A stretch of DNA of 20,232 nt from a virus: positions 1 to 20,232 of the IMG/VR virus record IMGVR_UViG_3300044707_000442. One strand, given 5' to 3'. The position numbers and the translations under genes are program-made. The notes beneath the pieces were generated by a model that saw only the letters and a program-made list of their open reading frames with translations, ran no database searches and was not told the origin of the DNA. Shown in pieces: positions 7,811 to 14,449 of the stretch. Every line of letters starts with the position of its first letter. Position 1 is the first letter of the stretch.

Positions 7811-7846
7811 GGGTATAAATGCCCGGAAAACGGCCGGATTATACCC
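7811..7846 (-). other. bulged hairpin with GGGTATAA / TTATACCC arms, after the 95-aa gene
   Basis: Outer arms of 8 bp (7811-7818 and 7839-7846) enclose an inner CCGG/CCGG stem with a seven-base loop. It begins 21 bases after the stop codon of the 95-aa gene. No U-run follows, so it is not a standard terminator. Each arm holds a TATA-like hexamer, one per strand. An 8-bp direct repeat CGAGCGGG (7806-7813 and 7856-7863) flanks it at a 50-bp distance. Confidence 0.5.
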
Positions 7847-7867
7847 AAATGGGTGCGAGCGGGAACA

Positions 7868-8155
7868 TCACTCCACAGTCACCGACTCCGCGCGGCGTTG
7901 CTCAAGGGTGTCCCACAATTCGTTGAGCGCGGAGAGCTGGCCGGCGGCATGGGCGAGATATCCCGGTTCCTTGGCGGTGGCCATGGTGCTTACGAGCAGC
8001 GAGGTGTCGGCAATGCGGTCTTGGATCTCGGTCATCACGGCGATGAAGGCCGGCGGGGCTTGCTCGCGGGAGAAGGCGAGGGCACCCTTGGGTTCGTAGT
8101 TGTCGTTGGGCCGGTAAAGATCGGCCGGGATGGCTTTGGTTTTCACGAATAGCAT
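7868..8155 (-). CDS. hypothetical protein between terminase block and scaffold
   Basis: 95-aa protein, MLFVKTKAIPADLYRPNDNY at the start, then mostly helical: QDRIADTSLLVSTMATAKE and the ending NELWDTLEQRRAESVTVE. No motif is recognised. It stands alone between two non-coding stretches (8156-8279 and 7560-7867), which suggests its own regulation rather than simple membership of the late chain. The leader is AAC GTAAAAATT before ATG, without a Shine-Dalgarno sequence. Small helical proteins at this place in podoviruses are usually unannotated. It may be a minor virion or packaging accessory protein. Confidence 0.7.
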   Translation of the reverse strand: MLFVKTKAIPADLYRPNDNYEPKGALAFSREQAPPAFIAVMTEIQDRIADTSLLVSTMATAKEPGYLAHAAGQLSALNELWDTLEQRRAESVTVE

Positions 8156-8214
8156 AATTTTTACGTTGTTTGTGTTTGGGGTTTGCGAATGGCGAATGCG
8201 GTCGATTGACTTGC

Positions 8215-8271
8215 TTAACTCGTCATTTGTGATGATTTACGCATGTGAATATTGGGGTTAATTCGTCATTT
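8215..8271. repeat. 14-bp direct repeat pair in the leader of the 95-aa gene
   Basis: TTAACTCGTCATTT (8215-8228) and TTAATTCGTCATTT (8258-8271) differ at one base and start 43 bp apart, about four helical turns. They lie in the 124-bp gap upstream of the 95-aa gene. The second copy is part of a TAATTCG/CGAATTA inverted repeat (8259-8282) reaching into the stop codon of the zinc-ribbon gene. A tandem GCGAATG GCGAATG (8185-8198) is also present. Operator half-sites are a reasonable guess. Confidence 0.5.
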
Positions 8272-8279
8272 TTGGCGAA

Positions 8280-8492
8280 TTAGCGGCGATGCACCATGCG
8301 CTCGAGCTGCCAGATGGCAGCAATGACGTGCGGCCCGCATTCAGTGCAGATCATGCCGAGCTGGAAGTCCTCGCCGTGGATTTCGCCGATACGAAGCGGC
8401 TTGGAACACACTCCGCAGCGCGGCGGCTCTTTGCTGCGTCCGCGCCATGGGCGCACACGCGGAGGCGGCGGGACGATGCCGGATGGAGCCAT
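8280..8492 (-). CDS. small zinc-ribbon protein after terminase
   Basis: 70-aa protein with two CxxC pairs: C26/C29 (CGVC) and C49/C52 (CTEC), spaced by 19 residues, the layout of a structural zinc ribbon. The N-terminus is proline- and arginine-rich (IVPPPPRVRPWRGR). The start MAPSGIV is chosen because its ATG shares one base with the terminase stop (TGATG); the longer open reading upstream would lie inside the terminase gene. Coupling to terminase suggests a DNA-binding or packaging accessory role, but this is inference. The family is not recognised. Confidence 0.72.
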   Translation of the reverse strand: MAPSGIVPPPPRVRPWRGRSKEPPRCGVCSKPLRIGEIHGEDFQLGMICTECGPHVIAAIWQLERMVHRR

Positions 8493-10114
8493 CAGTAGCT
8501 GCCTCCCTCGGTGCAGCGCAGGATGTCGCCCTCGACGTTGATGGCGTCCGAAAGGCAAACGTATCTCAGGAGGTCAATAAAGTCCTTGGTCGCACCCTTT
8601 TTGCCGTCTGCCGCAGTGTAGGTCTGCAGCGCGTAGATGACATTTTTGCAGTTCTCGCTGATATACAGCTTCGGCTGGTTGCGAGCATCGACCGGCTTCT
8701 CGGGGTTGTATGACAACGCATCGTTGATCATCGACACGCCCTCATCGATGCTGTCGCCCGGGGTTGCCGTGAAGTTCATGTCCAAGTCGGCCATCTCGTC
8801 AATGAGGGTGGTCGGCGATTCCTTGCCGAGCGTGCGCGCGTGGCCGTAGCGGCTGTCCATCCAGCGTTCAAAGATTTCCTCGCCGTTCTCAACGCGCAGG
8901 ATCTCGTCGCGGTAACGCTCAAGGCCGAAGCCGAAGTCTTGCTGCGCGGGTCCGGGCTTGCCGTCGAGCTTCTTGCCGTCTGGCAGCGCCCACTCGCCGG
9001 CATAGCCCACGCCTTCGATGTATGACGTTTGGTCGGGCCACTCGCGGTAGACGACAATGCGGCCGGACGTGTCGTGGACCGTCCAGATCATCGCCCAGTT
9101 TTTGCCAGACGCCGGATCGACCCAGTAGTAGCGGGTGCCTTGCGGGACATCGCTGTGGCGGATGACGTGGACCTTGGGATTGAAGAGCGGGAACCGGCCG
9201 CTGATGGCTTTGGTTGGAACGCCATACGCACGGCAGAGGATTTTTTCCTTCGTCTCGCTCTTTAGCTCTTTGCGCATGCGGTCCCAGCCGGCCCAAGGAT
9301 TGCTCTGCGTGTGGAAGTATAGAATCGGGCGCCCCTTCGGATTGATCTGCTCAATGGGCACTTTGTCGTAGCCGGAGATCTCGCCTTTGTCGTTTTTGAG
9401 CGGGAGCAGCTCGGCGTCGGTATCGGTGATGGTCTTGGCGCCGGACAAGTAGTCGGCAACGGTCGGCGACCAGCCTTCGACCGGCGTGAACGTCACGGCC
9501 AGCTTGCCGTTGCGGTCTACGAGGCGGAAACGGAGGGTTTCAAGGACATCGAGCGGGACTAATTCGTCGCACCAAGCAAAATCAATTTCGCCACCTTCCA
9601 GCGTGGACGGATCTTGCGCGTAATTTCGGAAGATGCAGATACTGCCTTGCGGCGTCACAAACTTGCTCTCTGTAAAACCTCCCTTAACGCTGAACGTCAC
9701 GTTCGTGACGCTTGATTTCCGCGCATTACGCCATTCCGGCGGCATGTATTTCCAGACGCGGGGCTGCATTAGCTCAATGCTGTTCGGAGCGGTGGTCTGA
9801 AAACACCACACGACCGCACCTGGTTTGCTGTAGAGCGTCTTGATGACCTCCTTCGCCGCCCACTCGGTCTTTCCCGAGCGGTTGCCGCCAAGCACCAAGA
9901 TCTCGCGGTGCTTTTCCAGCAATTCGGACGCGCGCTTCCACACCGGCGGGATGTAGCCATAGCGGAACGGGTCTGATGCCTCGCGGGCGATCAGTTCTTC
10001 GCGTGTTTTAAGATATTTCCAGCCCTCGTCTGGCCCCAGCTTCTCAAGCAGGTCGAGATCGACCTGCATAACGGGGTGCGGCGACGGCTTAAACCGTGTC
10101 TGATGTTCGTTCAC
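8492..10114 (-). CDS. terL: terminase large subunit (ATPase-nuclease)
   Basis: 540-aa DNA-packaging motor. Walker A is GGNRSGKT at 76-83; Walker B is EIDFAWCDE at 176-184 with catalytic glutamate E184; the coupling motif is TFTP at 208-211. The nuclease domain follows, with the first acidic residue in YYWVDPAS (D333) and further acids in DEMADLDMNF and GDSIDEGVSM. It cuts concatemers and pumps DNA through the portal. The GTG start is set by an in-frame TGA directly before it; GAGGAG lies only 3 bases upstream, so an internal start near MQVDLDLLEKLG (residue 16) is an alternative. No typical small subunit gene is next to it. Confidence 0.95.
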   Translation of the reverse strand: MNEHQTRFKPSPHPVMQVDLDLLEKLGPDEGWKYLKTREELIAREASDPFRYGYIPPVWKRASELLEKHREILVLGGNRSGKTEWAAKEVIKTLYSKPGAVVWCFQTTAPNSIELMQPRVWKYMPPEWRNARKSSVTNVTFSVKGGFTESKFVTPQGSICIFRNYAQDPSTLEGGEIDFAWCDELVPLDVLETLRFRLVDRNGKLAVTFTPVEGWSPTVADYLSGAKTITDTDAELLPLKNDKGEISGYDKVPIEQINPKGRPILYFHTQSNPWAGWDRMRKELKSETKEKILCRAYGVPTKAISGRFPLFNPKVHVIRHSDVPQGTRYYWVDPASGKNWAMIWTVHDTSGRIVVYREWPDQTSYIEGVGYAGEWALPDGKKLDGKPGPAQQDFGFGLERYRDEILRVENGEEIFERWMDSRYGHARTLGKESPTTLIDEMADLDMNFTATPGDSIDEGVSMINDALSYNPEKPVDARNQPKLYISENCKNVIYALQTYTAADGKKGATKDFIDLLRYVCLSDAINVEGDILRCTEGGSY

Positions 10115-10214
10115 TCACTCCTCTGCGCCGACTCCGCGGCGCTCCTCTCCTAAAATGTAATCGGGCGCCGGCCGGTGCGTCTGCGCGGACGCCAGCTCTC
10201 CCCAGAGCCGTTGG

Positions 10215-10427
10215 TTAAACCGGCGCGGCGCCCAAATTTTTGATGTCCATCGTGGGATTCTCCAACACGACGAACTGATCGCTGCGCATGTAGCGCGTCT
10301 CGCCGGTGTCCTCGAGGATCACGGCGTAGATGTTGTTGAAATAGGCTCCCTGAGACTCGACATACCACACCGAGCCGAGACCGAGCGGGGTCTTGACGGG
10401 AACGGGGCGGGCGAATTCGTGGATCAT
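10215..10427 (-). CDS. small hypothetical phage protein
   Basis: 70-aa protein. The start MIHEFARPVPVKTPLGLGS is chosen because its ATG overlaps the stop codon of the preceding micro-gene (ATGA) and because the first residues resemble short phage proteins that begin with a beta strand and VKTPLG. The fold is probably a small beta barrel (GSVWYVESQGAYFNNIYAVI, then TRYMRSDQFVVLEN). A GC-rich gap of 100 bp separates it from terminase and contains a small GCGTC/GACGC stem but no U-run. The function is unknown. Confidence 0.7.
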   Translation of the reverse strand: MIHEFARPVPVKTPLGLGSVWYVESQGAYFNNIYAVILEDTGETRYMRSDQFVVLENPTMDIKNLGAAPV

Positions 10428-10552
10428 GCAAAGAATGTGCAGGCGCCCCAGTCGTCTTGCTCGCTGGAGCTGGGCATCCCGGAGATGGTCCGCGCGGCCA
10501 CACCACATGAACCGCGGCAAGAACCCGCTTGAGCCTGCAACTTAAAAGTCAT
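10424..10552 (-). CDS. 42-aa micro-protein, Cys-containing
   Basis: 42-aa frame MTFKLQAQAGSCRGSCGVAA, ending DDWGACTFFA. It has three cysteines (C12, C16, C38). Support comes from layout: its ATG overlaps the previous stop as ATGA and its own TGA overlaps the next ATG as ATGA, filling what would otherwise be a hole in a fully coupled gene chain. No Shine-Dalgarno sequence of its own, as expected for re-initiation. No family recognised. Confidence 0.5.
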   Translation of the reverse strand: MTFKLQAQAGSCRGSCGVAARTISGMPSSSEQDDWGACTFFA

Positions 10553-10704
10553 TTGGATTGTTTACGCTTGCGCATCTCGGCGCAGAGGGCGTCGGCCTTT
10601 TTCCTCGCCTCTCGCGCGACCAGCTTCTCGCGCTTGCTGCGGAGGAGGGTGATGGCTTTGTCGATTTCGGCGATCTCGTCTGTCATAATGCTGAATTTAC
10701 TCAT
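10549..10704 (-). CDS. 51-aa basic coiled-coil micro-protein
   Basis: 51 aa, MSKFSIMTDEIAEIDKAITL, then heptad-like LLRSKREKLVAREARKKADA and a lysine/arginine-rich end (MRKRKQSK). One continuous amphipathic helix is likely. The ATG overlaps the stop of the membrane micro-gene by 8 bases (ATGAGTAA); an alternative ATG is at MTDEIA (10686). A longer reading upstream is not supported because it lies inside the membrane-protein gene. Unknown function; the strong basic charge would allow nucleic-acid or partner-helix binding. Confidence 0.65.
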   Translation of the reverse strand: MSKFSIMTDEIAEIDKAITLLRSKREKLVAREARKKADALCAEMRKRKQSK

Positions 10705-10852
10705 AAATTGTGATGCGCCAGAGACCGATCTGGGCGACTGCGTAGCCAAACCAGACGAGTCCGTGCCAGAACTTGTGCTGGATGAGGCCGAGATCGATGG
10801 CCACGGCGAAGTAGATGAGGCCAACGAGGGCGATGAGCACAGCGGAGGTCAT
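10697..10852 (-). CDS. 51-aa two-helix membrane protein
   Basis: 51 aa: first hydrophobic segment SAVLIALVGLIYFAVAI (3-19), a short polar turn (IQHKFWHG), second segment LVWFGYAVAQIGLW (32-45). Two transmembrane helices are expected in a hairpin. Its ATG overlaps the preceding TGA (ATGA) and its TAA overlaps the next ATG. Similar two-helix small proteins occur widely in phages without known function. A holin-like role is conceivable, as no other lysis gene is seen, but nothing in the sequence proves it. Confidence 0.75.
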   Translation of the reverse strand: MTSAVLIALVGLIYFAVAIDLGLIQHKFWHGLVWFGYAVAQIGLWRITIYE

Positions 10853-11004
10853 CGGCGCGCTTTGGCGGTCTTGGCGGATGCGCGGAAGGCTTTGGCGGTG
10901 GGCGCTCCGGCAGAACCGGGTTTGCGCATGCGTTCACCGCTGCCGGCGGCGATGCGGGCCTTCTTGGCGTGTATGTTGGCGTATAGTCCTGCGGGTTTTT
11001 TCAT
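10849..11004 (-). CDS. 51-aa conserved-type basic phage protein (GERMRKPGS motif)
   Basis: 51 aa starting MKKPAGLYANIHAKKARIAA, then GSGERMRKPGSAGAPTAKAF and a basic end (AKTAKARR). The pattern LYANIHAK followed by KPGS-GAPT-AF and an SAKTAK-type tail is one I know from very small conserved phage proteins near the head genes of podoviruses and cyanophages; their role is unknown. No cysteines and no hydrophobic segment. It is disordered and strongly basic, so DNA or RNA contact is plausible. It is coupled on both sides by ATGA overlaps. Confidence 0.8.
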   Translation of the reverse strand: MKKPAGLYANIHAKKARIAAGSGERMRKPGSAGAPTAKAFRASAKTAKARR

Positions 11005-11351
11005 GGCTTGTTCTTTTTGATGGCTTCTCGGAAAAGGTATTGGATCAAGTAAGCGCCGGTTTCCTCGTCGCTGCTGGTGATGTGCTTTAAGAAATCCTGC
11101 ACAACGTGATACAGCTCATGGACGAGCGAGCCGGTGTCTGCGGCGTCTTCGATCCAAACGACCGCTTGGCTGCCGAGGCACATGGCCCAGGCGGCGTCTG
11201 AGTCGTCGGGCTGGTTGTCTGGGTCTTTGGGGTCGAGCTGGAGGATGTTCGCACACCGCCGGATCGCCGATAATTGCGGGGTTCCGCAATAGAACTCCAC
11301 GACCAGACCAAAGGTCTGCTCTCGGACGACGAACCGGCGGGTGCGCTTCAT
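11001..11351 (-). CDS. HExxH zincin-like small protein
   Basis: 116-aa protein with HELYH at 78-82 inside SLVHELYHVVQDFLKH and a downstream acidic pair E96/E97 before TGAYLIQYLF. This is the arrangement of short metallopeptidase-like (gluzincin) domains seen as conserved hypothetical proteins in many phages. Two histidines and a later glutamate could bind zinc. The N-terminal half is a beta region (RRFVVREQTFGLVVEFYCG). The protein is much shorter than ordinary peptidases, so activity is uncertain; it may be a regulator or head-maturation factor. It follows the nuclease gene directly (TAA then ATG) and overlaps the next gene by ATGA. Confidence 0.78.
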   Translation of the reverse strand: MKRTRRFVVREQTFGLVVEFYCGTPQLSAIRRCANILQLDPKDPDNQPDDSDAAWAMCLGSQAVVWIEDAADTGSLVHELYHVVQDFLKHITSSDEETGAYLIQYLFREAIKKNKP

Positions 11352-12128
11352 TTAGGCGGCTTTCTTGAGACGCAGGTTCGCGTAGTGGAGCGCGAGGCGG
11401 GCTTTGAAGTTTTCCCACAGCGGTTCTGCGGAGAAGATCCAGGACACCTCGAAGTCGTCCGGCGACTCTTTGCCGATGCGCACGATCCCGCGGCGCTGGA
11501 CCTTCATGTCCGGGCGGTTCTCGTTCCAGAGTTGCTCATAGCCGGCCAACTGGATCTTGTGCGCTGGGACGATGGCCTTAGATGTCTTCCAATCCAACAA
11601 GACGATCTTGCCATCGCGGTCGCGCGCGGGGGCGTCGATGGTGCCGCCGAAGAGGAACTCTTCGGAGACTAGCTGCACCTCCGGCTCGATGACGGTGAAA
11701 CCTTCGCTGTCCCACCAGCGGCGGAAGTTGTTGTAGGCGATGGTCGCCTTCTCAACGTCTGCCGGGGAGAACTCGGAGAGGTCGGGTTCGTGGTTGTGCA
11801 GGAAGCACTCGATCATAAAATGCGCCACGGTGCCGATGTCGGCGGCCTTGTCGCGGACCTTGCGATAATCCTGACCGTCCATACCCAATTTCCACGCCCA
11901 GTGGATGAGGCCGCTGCTGTCCTCGCCGATCTTGGCGATGGTGCTGGCGCCGGGAACGTCGGTGCCGTCTTTCAACGGATACTTCTGGTGGGCGCGCGTC
12001 TTCTCGAGGCGTACGATTTTGCGTCCGTCCTCGGTGAAGCGATCTGGCTCGGCGGGCTTGGCGGCCTTGGCCGAAGGGGAGCGGCGTTTTGCCGCCCCCC
12101 TTTTGACTGTGGTGTTTTTGGCTGGCAT
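11352..12128 (-). CDS. PD-(D/E)XK exonuclease, Cas4/RecB type
   Basis: 258-aa nuclease. After a basic N-terminal tail (about 1-30), the motifs appear in order: GTVAH (H103), GGTIDA (D165), LLDWKTSK (D179, K181) and the QLAGY element (Q193, Y197). These are the metal-binding and catalytic signatures of Cas4/RecB-like exonucleases. Residue 60 on (ASTIAKIGEDSSGLIHWAW) matches the helical cap of phage members. It probably makes single-stranded tails at DNA ends for recombination, working with the ssDNA-binding protein coded just upstream. There is no cysteine cluster, so no iron-sulphur centre as in true Cas4. The start is not preceded by a clear ribosome site; it lies 5 bases after the previous stop. 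Confidence 0.88.
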   Translation of the reverse strand: MPAKNTTVKRGAAKRRSPSAKAAKPAEPDRFTEDGRKIVRLEKTRAHQKYPLKDGTDVPGASTIAKIGEDSSGLIHWAWKLGMDGQDYRKVRDKAADIGTVAHFMIECFLHNHEPDLSEFSPADVEKATIAYNNFRRWWDSEGFTVIEPEVQLVSEEFLFGGTIDAPARDRDGKIVLLDWKTSKAIVPAHKIQLAGYEQLWNENRPDMKVQRRGIVRIGKESPDDFEVSWIFSAEPLWENFKARLALHYANLRLKKAA

Positions 12129-12133
12129 GAGGG

Positions 12134-12706
12134 TTACCAGGTGACTTCTTTGTTGTCGGTTCCGGTTTTCAGCGTTTTGGAATCGGAGACATCTTCAAAG
12201 TCGATGTCTGCGGAAGATCCGCCGCCAAATGTGACGAGGTCTTTGACTTGCACCTTGATCGGCTGAAGCTGAACGCCGAAGCCAGCCGACGCATTGTAGT
12301 AATGCGGGCGGAACATGATGCGGATGATGCTGTCTTTTCCGATGTTGGCGGTGATCGGCTTTTTGTCCATGTCCGTCAGCTCGGGCTGGCGACTGGTGCC
12401 ATCTGGCCAAGCGTCGGCGACCTTGAAGTTGAACTTGGTGACGCCGTCGTTCTCGAGCCACGGGAAGGCGGCCTTCTGCGCTTTCTTGCCGACCTCCTCG
12501 CACCATGCCTTGTATTCGGATGCGTACGATTTTTCGATTGCCGCGATGACACCTTCGGCGTCGTTGTTGGTGACGTACAGCTCGGCGCGATACGCCGCCC
12601 TCTTGTCGCCCTCAAACATCTTGGGAGCGTTGACGTAGACCCATCCAGCTTTGCCAAACGGAGTAGCGAGCGTGACGGTCTTGTATTTCGGTTGCTTTAT
12701 TTTCAT
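12134..12706 (-). CDS. single-stranded DNA-binding protein, gp2.5/DUF2815-like
   Basis: 190-aa protein. N-terminal KTVTLATPFGKAGWVYVNAP leads into an OB-fold-like beta region. The C-terminal part has FRPHYYNASAGFGVQLQPIK followed by VQVKDLVTFGG, the characteristic element of phage SSBs of the T7 gp2.5/DUF2815 kind in which a Y/F-rich loop contacts DNA. The last residues are moderately acidic (DIDFEDVSDS) and end in tryptophan, in keeping with a protein-contact tail. It would coat ssDNA during replication and recombination. The neighbours are a resolvase-like nuclease and an exonuclease, supporting that role. Confidence 0.8.
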   Translation of the reverse strand: MKIKQPKYKTVTLATPFGKAGWVYVNAPKMFEGDKRAAYRAELYVTNNDAEGVIAAIEKSYASEYKAWCEEVGKKAQKAAFPWLENDGVTKFNFKVADAWPDGTSRQPELTDMDKKPITANIGKDSIIRIMFRPHYYNASAGFGVQLQPIKVQVKDLVTFGGGSSADIDFEDVSDSKTLKTGTDNKEVTW

Positions 12707-12710
12707 GTGG

Positions 12711-13061
12711 TTATTTGGGTTTTTGTGTTGGGACTAGAAAATCGGAGCGGCGAAGGATGGTGAGAAAGTCCTGCGCGCGCAGCGTGATGAACCACTCCTC
12801 GCCGTTGCGCTTGTGGGCGACGACTGGGAAGAGCTTGGCCTTGGCATCGCGGATGGCTTGGGCCATCCAATCGCGGATCTTCACGACTTGGCAGAATTTC
12901 ACCTCAAAGTGGAAATCTGGAAGGCAAGGGCAGACAACATCGGGCGAGTCGCCGAGGCCGCTGAACTGCTGGCCGCGGCGGATACCGGAGTCGCCGAAGG
13001 CTTCGCGCAGCTCGTCGCGCCACATGCGCTCTCCGCGGGCGCCCTTTGCTCTGCTATTCAT
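12711..13061 (-). CDS. Holliday-junction-resolvase-like PD-(D/E)XK endonuclease
   Basis: 116-aa protein. The start MNSRAKGARGERMWRDELRE overlaps the helicase stop by 8 bases (ATGAATAG); the longer open reading before it lies inside the helicase gene. Likely catalytic residues are E11 (ARGERMW), D41 (SPDVV) and E53-x-K55 (FHFEVKF). The run RRGQQFSG followed by DSPDVV is typical of small phage enzymes annotated as Holliday junction resolvases. The expected role is cutting branched DNA before packaging. GAGG 6 bases ahead of ATG can serve as ribosome site. Confidence 0.85.
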   Translation of the reverse strand: MNSRAKGARGERMWRDELREAFGDSGIRRGQQFSGLGDSPDVVCPCLPDFHFEVKFCQVVKIRDWMAQAIRDAKAKLFPVVAHKRNGEEWFITLRAQDFLTILRRSDFLVPTQKPK

Positions 13062-14448
13062 TGATGGCCTCCATGAGTTTCGGCGAGACAGGGAATAGGT
13101 CGCTGGCCTTTTCCTGTCCCCACGGCACGTCCGGCTCGTCTGTGAATCGGTCGCTGACGCTGTCAAATCGGGTATACGGAGGATGCCACATAAGCGGGAT
13201 GACTCCGGTGCGGCCAGCGCGGTGCTTGGCTACGGTCCACTCGGCTTCGTGGCTGTCCTGCGGGTTGCTTTCGGTCTCGTAGTAGCTCTTGCGGTAGAGC
13301 AGGGTGACGATGTCGGCGTCCGCCTCAATCTGGCCAGAGTCGCGAAGGTCGGCCATCTTGGGGCGGTTGTCGCCGCGCTCTTCGGCTTTGCGGTTCAACT
13401 GCGCGGCGGCGAGCACCGGAACCTTCAGCTCCATAGCCATGCTTTTTAACCCGCGGGAGACGAAGCCGACCTCATTCTCGCGTGACTGCGCGTTCTTTGC
13501 GGAGAGGAGCTGCAGGTAGTCAACGAGGACGACTTTCACGCCGTGCTTTTTGACAGCGCGGCGCGCACGCGCGCGGACATCCATGATGCTGAGACCGCCC
13601 TGGTCATCGATGAAGAGCGGCTGGCCGGCGAGACGCATGTGCTCATGCTCAAGGCGGCGCATCTCGTCGTGCTCAATGTCGCCGAGCTTGAGGCGGGTGC
13701 TGTCGAAGGATGCCCGCGCGCAGATGATGCGCTGGATCAGCTCTAGCTTCAGCATTTCAAGGCTGAAGAGCAGCACCGGAATGCCGCGGGCAACAAGTCG
13801 GTCAGCGATGTTGACGAGCAAGGCGCTCTTGCCCATGGCGGGACGAGCGGCGACCAAAACGAATTGGCCTTCGCGCAGGCCGCCGGTCCAGAGGTCGAAG
13901 GTCTTGTAGCCGGTGACGATGCCGCGGGGCTTGCCGCGCTCGGCCACGCTGCGGTGCAACTCGGCGAGGGCGCCGTGCATCATCGCGCTGGCGGGCTGGA
14001 TGGTGTCGGACTTGCCGGCGAGGTCGATGTCGAGGACCGCAGTGCCGGCGGTGGCGAGCGCCTCGTCCGCATCCTGGGTCGTGTCCATGGCGGCAGCCTT
14101 CATTCGGTCGGCTGCGGTGATGATCTTCCGGCGGGCCGCGTAGTCGCGCAGGATGCCAAGCTGGTAGTCGATGTTGCGGGTCAGCGCTTGACCGATCATC
14201 TCGGTCACAGCGCCGGGTCCGCCGACCTTGACCAGCTCCTTGCGCGCTTCAAGCAGACGGGTGACCTGGATGAGGTCCGGCGTGCCGCCGTCCACAACGA
14301 TCTCGCTGATGGCGCTGAAGACGGTCTTATGGTCGGGGCGGAAAAAGTATTCGTCGGTCAGCTCGGGAAGTTCGGCGAGGAGGTCGCCGTGGTTCATCAA
14401 GGCGCCGAGGACGTAGGCTTCGGTCTTGGGGTCGTGTGGCGTGATCAT
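13054..14448 (-). CDS. replicative DNA helicase, DnaB type
   Basis: 464-aa hexameric helicase. The N-terminal domain begins MITPHDPKTEAYVLGALMNH, as in DnaB proteins. Walker A is ARPAMGKS (201-208), followed by FSLEM with catalytic E231; Walker B is VVLVDYLQLL (D310); the later elements AAAQLNRKAEER and LRDSGQIEADAD are usual for the family. It unwinds DNA at the phage fork and would be loaded by the initiator coded at 16126-16911. The start is chosen because GGAGGAA lies 9 bases before this ATG; an in-frame ATG 24 bases upstream (14472) has no such site and would overlap the membrane micro-gene. Confidence 0.95.
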   Translation of the reverse strand: MITPHDPKTEAYVLGALMNHGDLLAELPELTDEYFFRPDHKTVFSAISEIVVDGGTPDLIQVTRLLEARKELVKVGGPGAVTEMIGQALTRNIDYQLGILRDYAARRKIITAADRMKAAAMDTTQDADEALATAGTAVLDIDLAGKSDTIQPASAMMHGALAELHRSVAERGKPRGIVTGYKTFDLWTGGLREGQFVLVAARPAMGKSALLVNIADRLVARGIPVLLFSLEMLKLELIQRIICARASFDSTRLKLGDIEHDEMRRLEHEHMRLAGQPLFIDDQGGLSIMDVRARARRAVKKHGVKVVLVDYLQLLSAKNAQSRENEVGFVSRGLKSMAMELKVPVLAAAQLNRKAEERGDNRPKMADLRDSGQIEADADIVTLLYRKSYYETESNPQDSHEAEWTVAKHRAGRTGVIPLMWHPPYTRFDSVSDRFTDEPDVPWGQEKASDLFPVSPKLMEAINE

Positions 14449-14449
14449 G

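Larger units (their letters stand above)
7560..7867 (-). promoter_or_regulatory. 308-bp non-coding control region ahead of the virion operon
   Basis: This is the largest gene-free stretch in the window. It holds, in transcription order, a bulged hairpin, a 28-bp palindrome, a tandem heptamer repeat and the scaffold ribosome binding site. A weak sigma70-like promoter on the minus strand is possible: TGGACT (7678-7673), 16-base spacer, TATACT (7656-7651). A second TATAAT hexamer (7843-7838) lies inside the hairpin but has no good -35. An open frame across 7645-7848 has no coding character. Promoter assignment is by eye and uncertain; that the region is regulatory is well supported by the cluster of symmetrical elements. 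Confidence 0.55.

Noticed and set aside
7645-7848. 67-aa minus-strand open frame in the control region
   Set aside because: It runs through the heptamer repeats, palindrome and hairpin, has no ribosome site and no protein-like composition; the repeats explain its open frame.
8259-8282. TAATTCG/CGAATTA stem as a terminator of the zinc-ribbon gene
   Set aside because: The stem is AT-rich with a 10-base loop, includes the stop codon and has no following U-run.
10177-10192. GCGTC/GACGC stem before terminase
   Set aside because: Short GC stem without U-run in a GC-rich gap; such stems are expected by chance.
10150-10506. 118-codon minus-strand frame between terminase and the micro-genes
   Set aside because: It overlaps the better supported 70-aa and 42-aa genes and is arginine/proline-rich like a shifted reading.
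13062-13166. 35-residue N-terminal extension of the resolvase-like nuclease
   Set aside because: It is the helicase C-terminal region read out of frame; the family begins at MNSRAKG.
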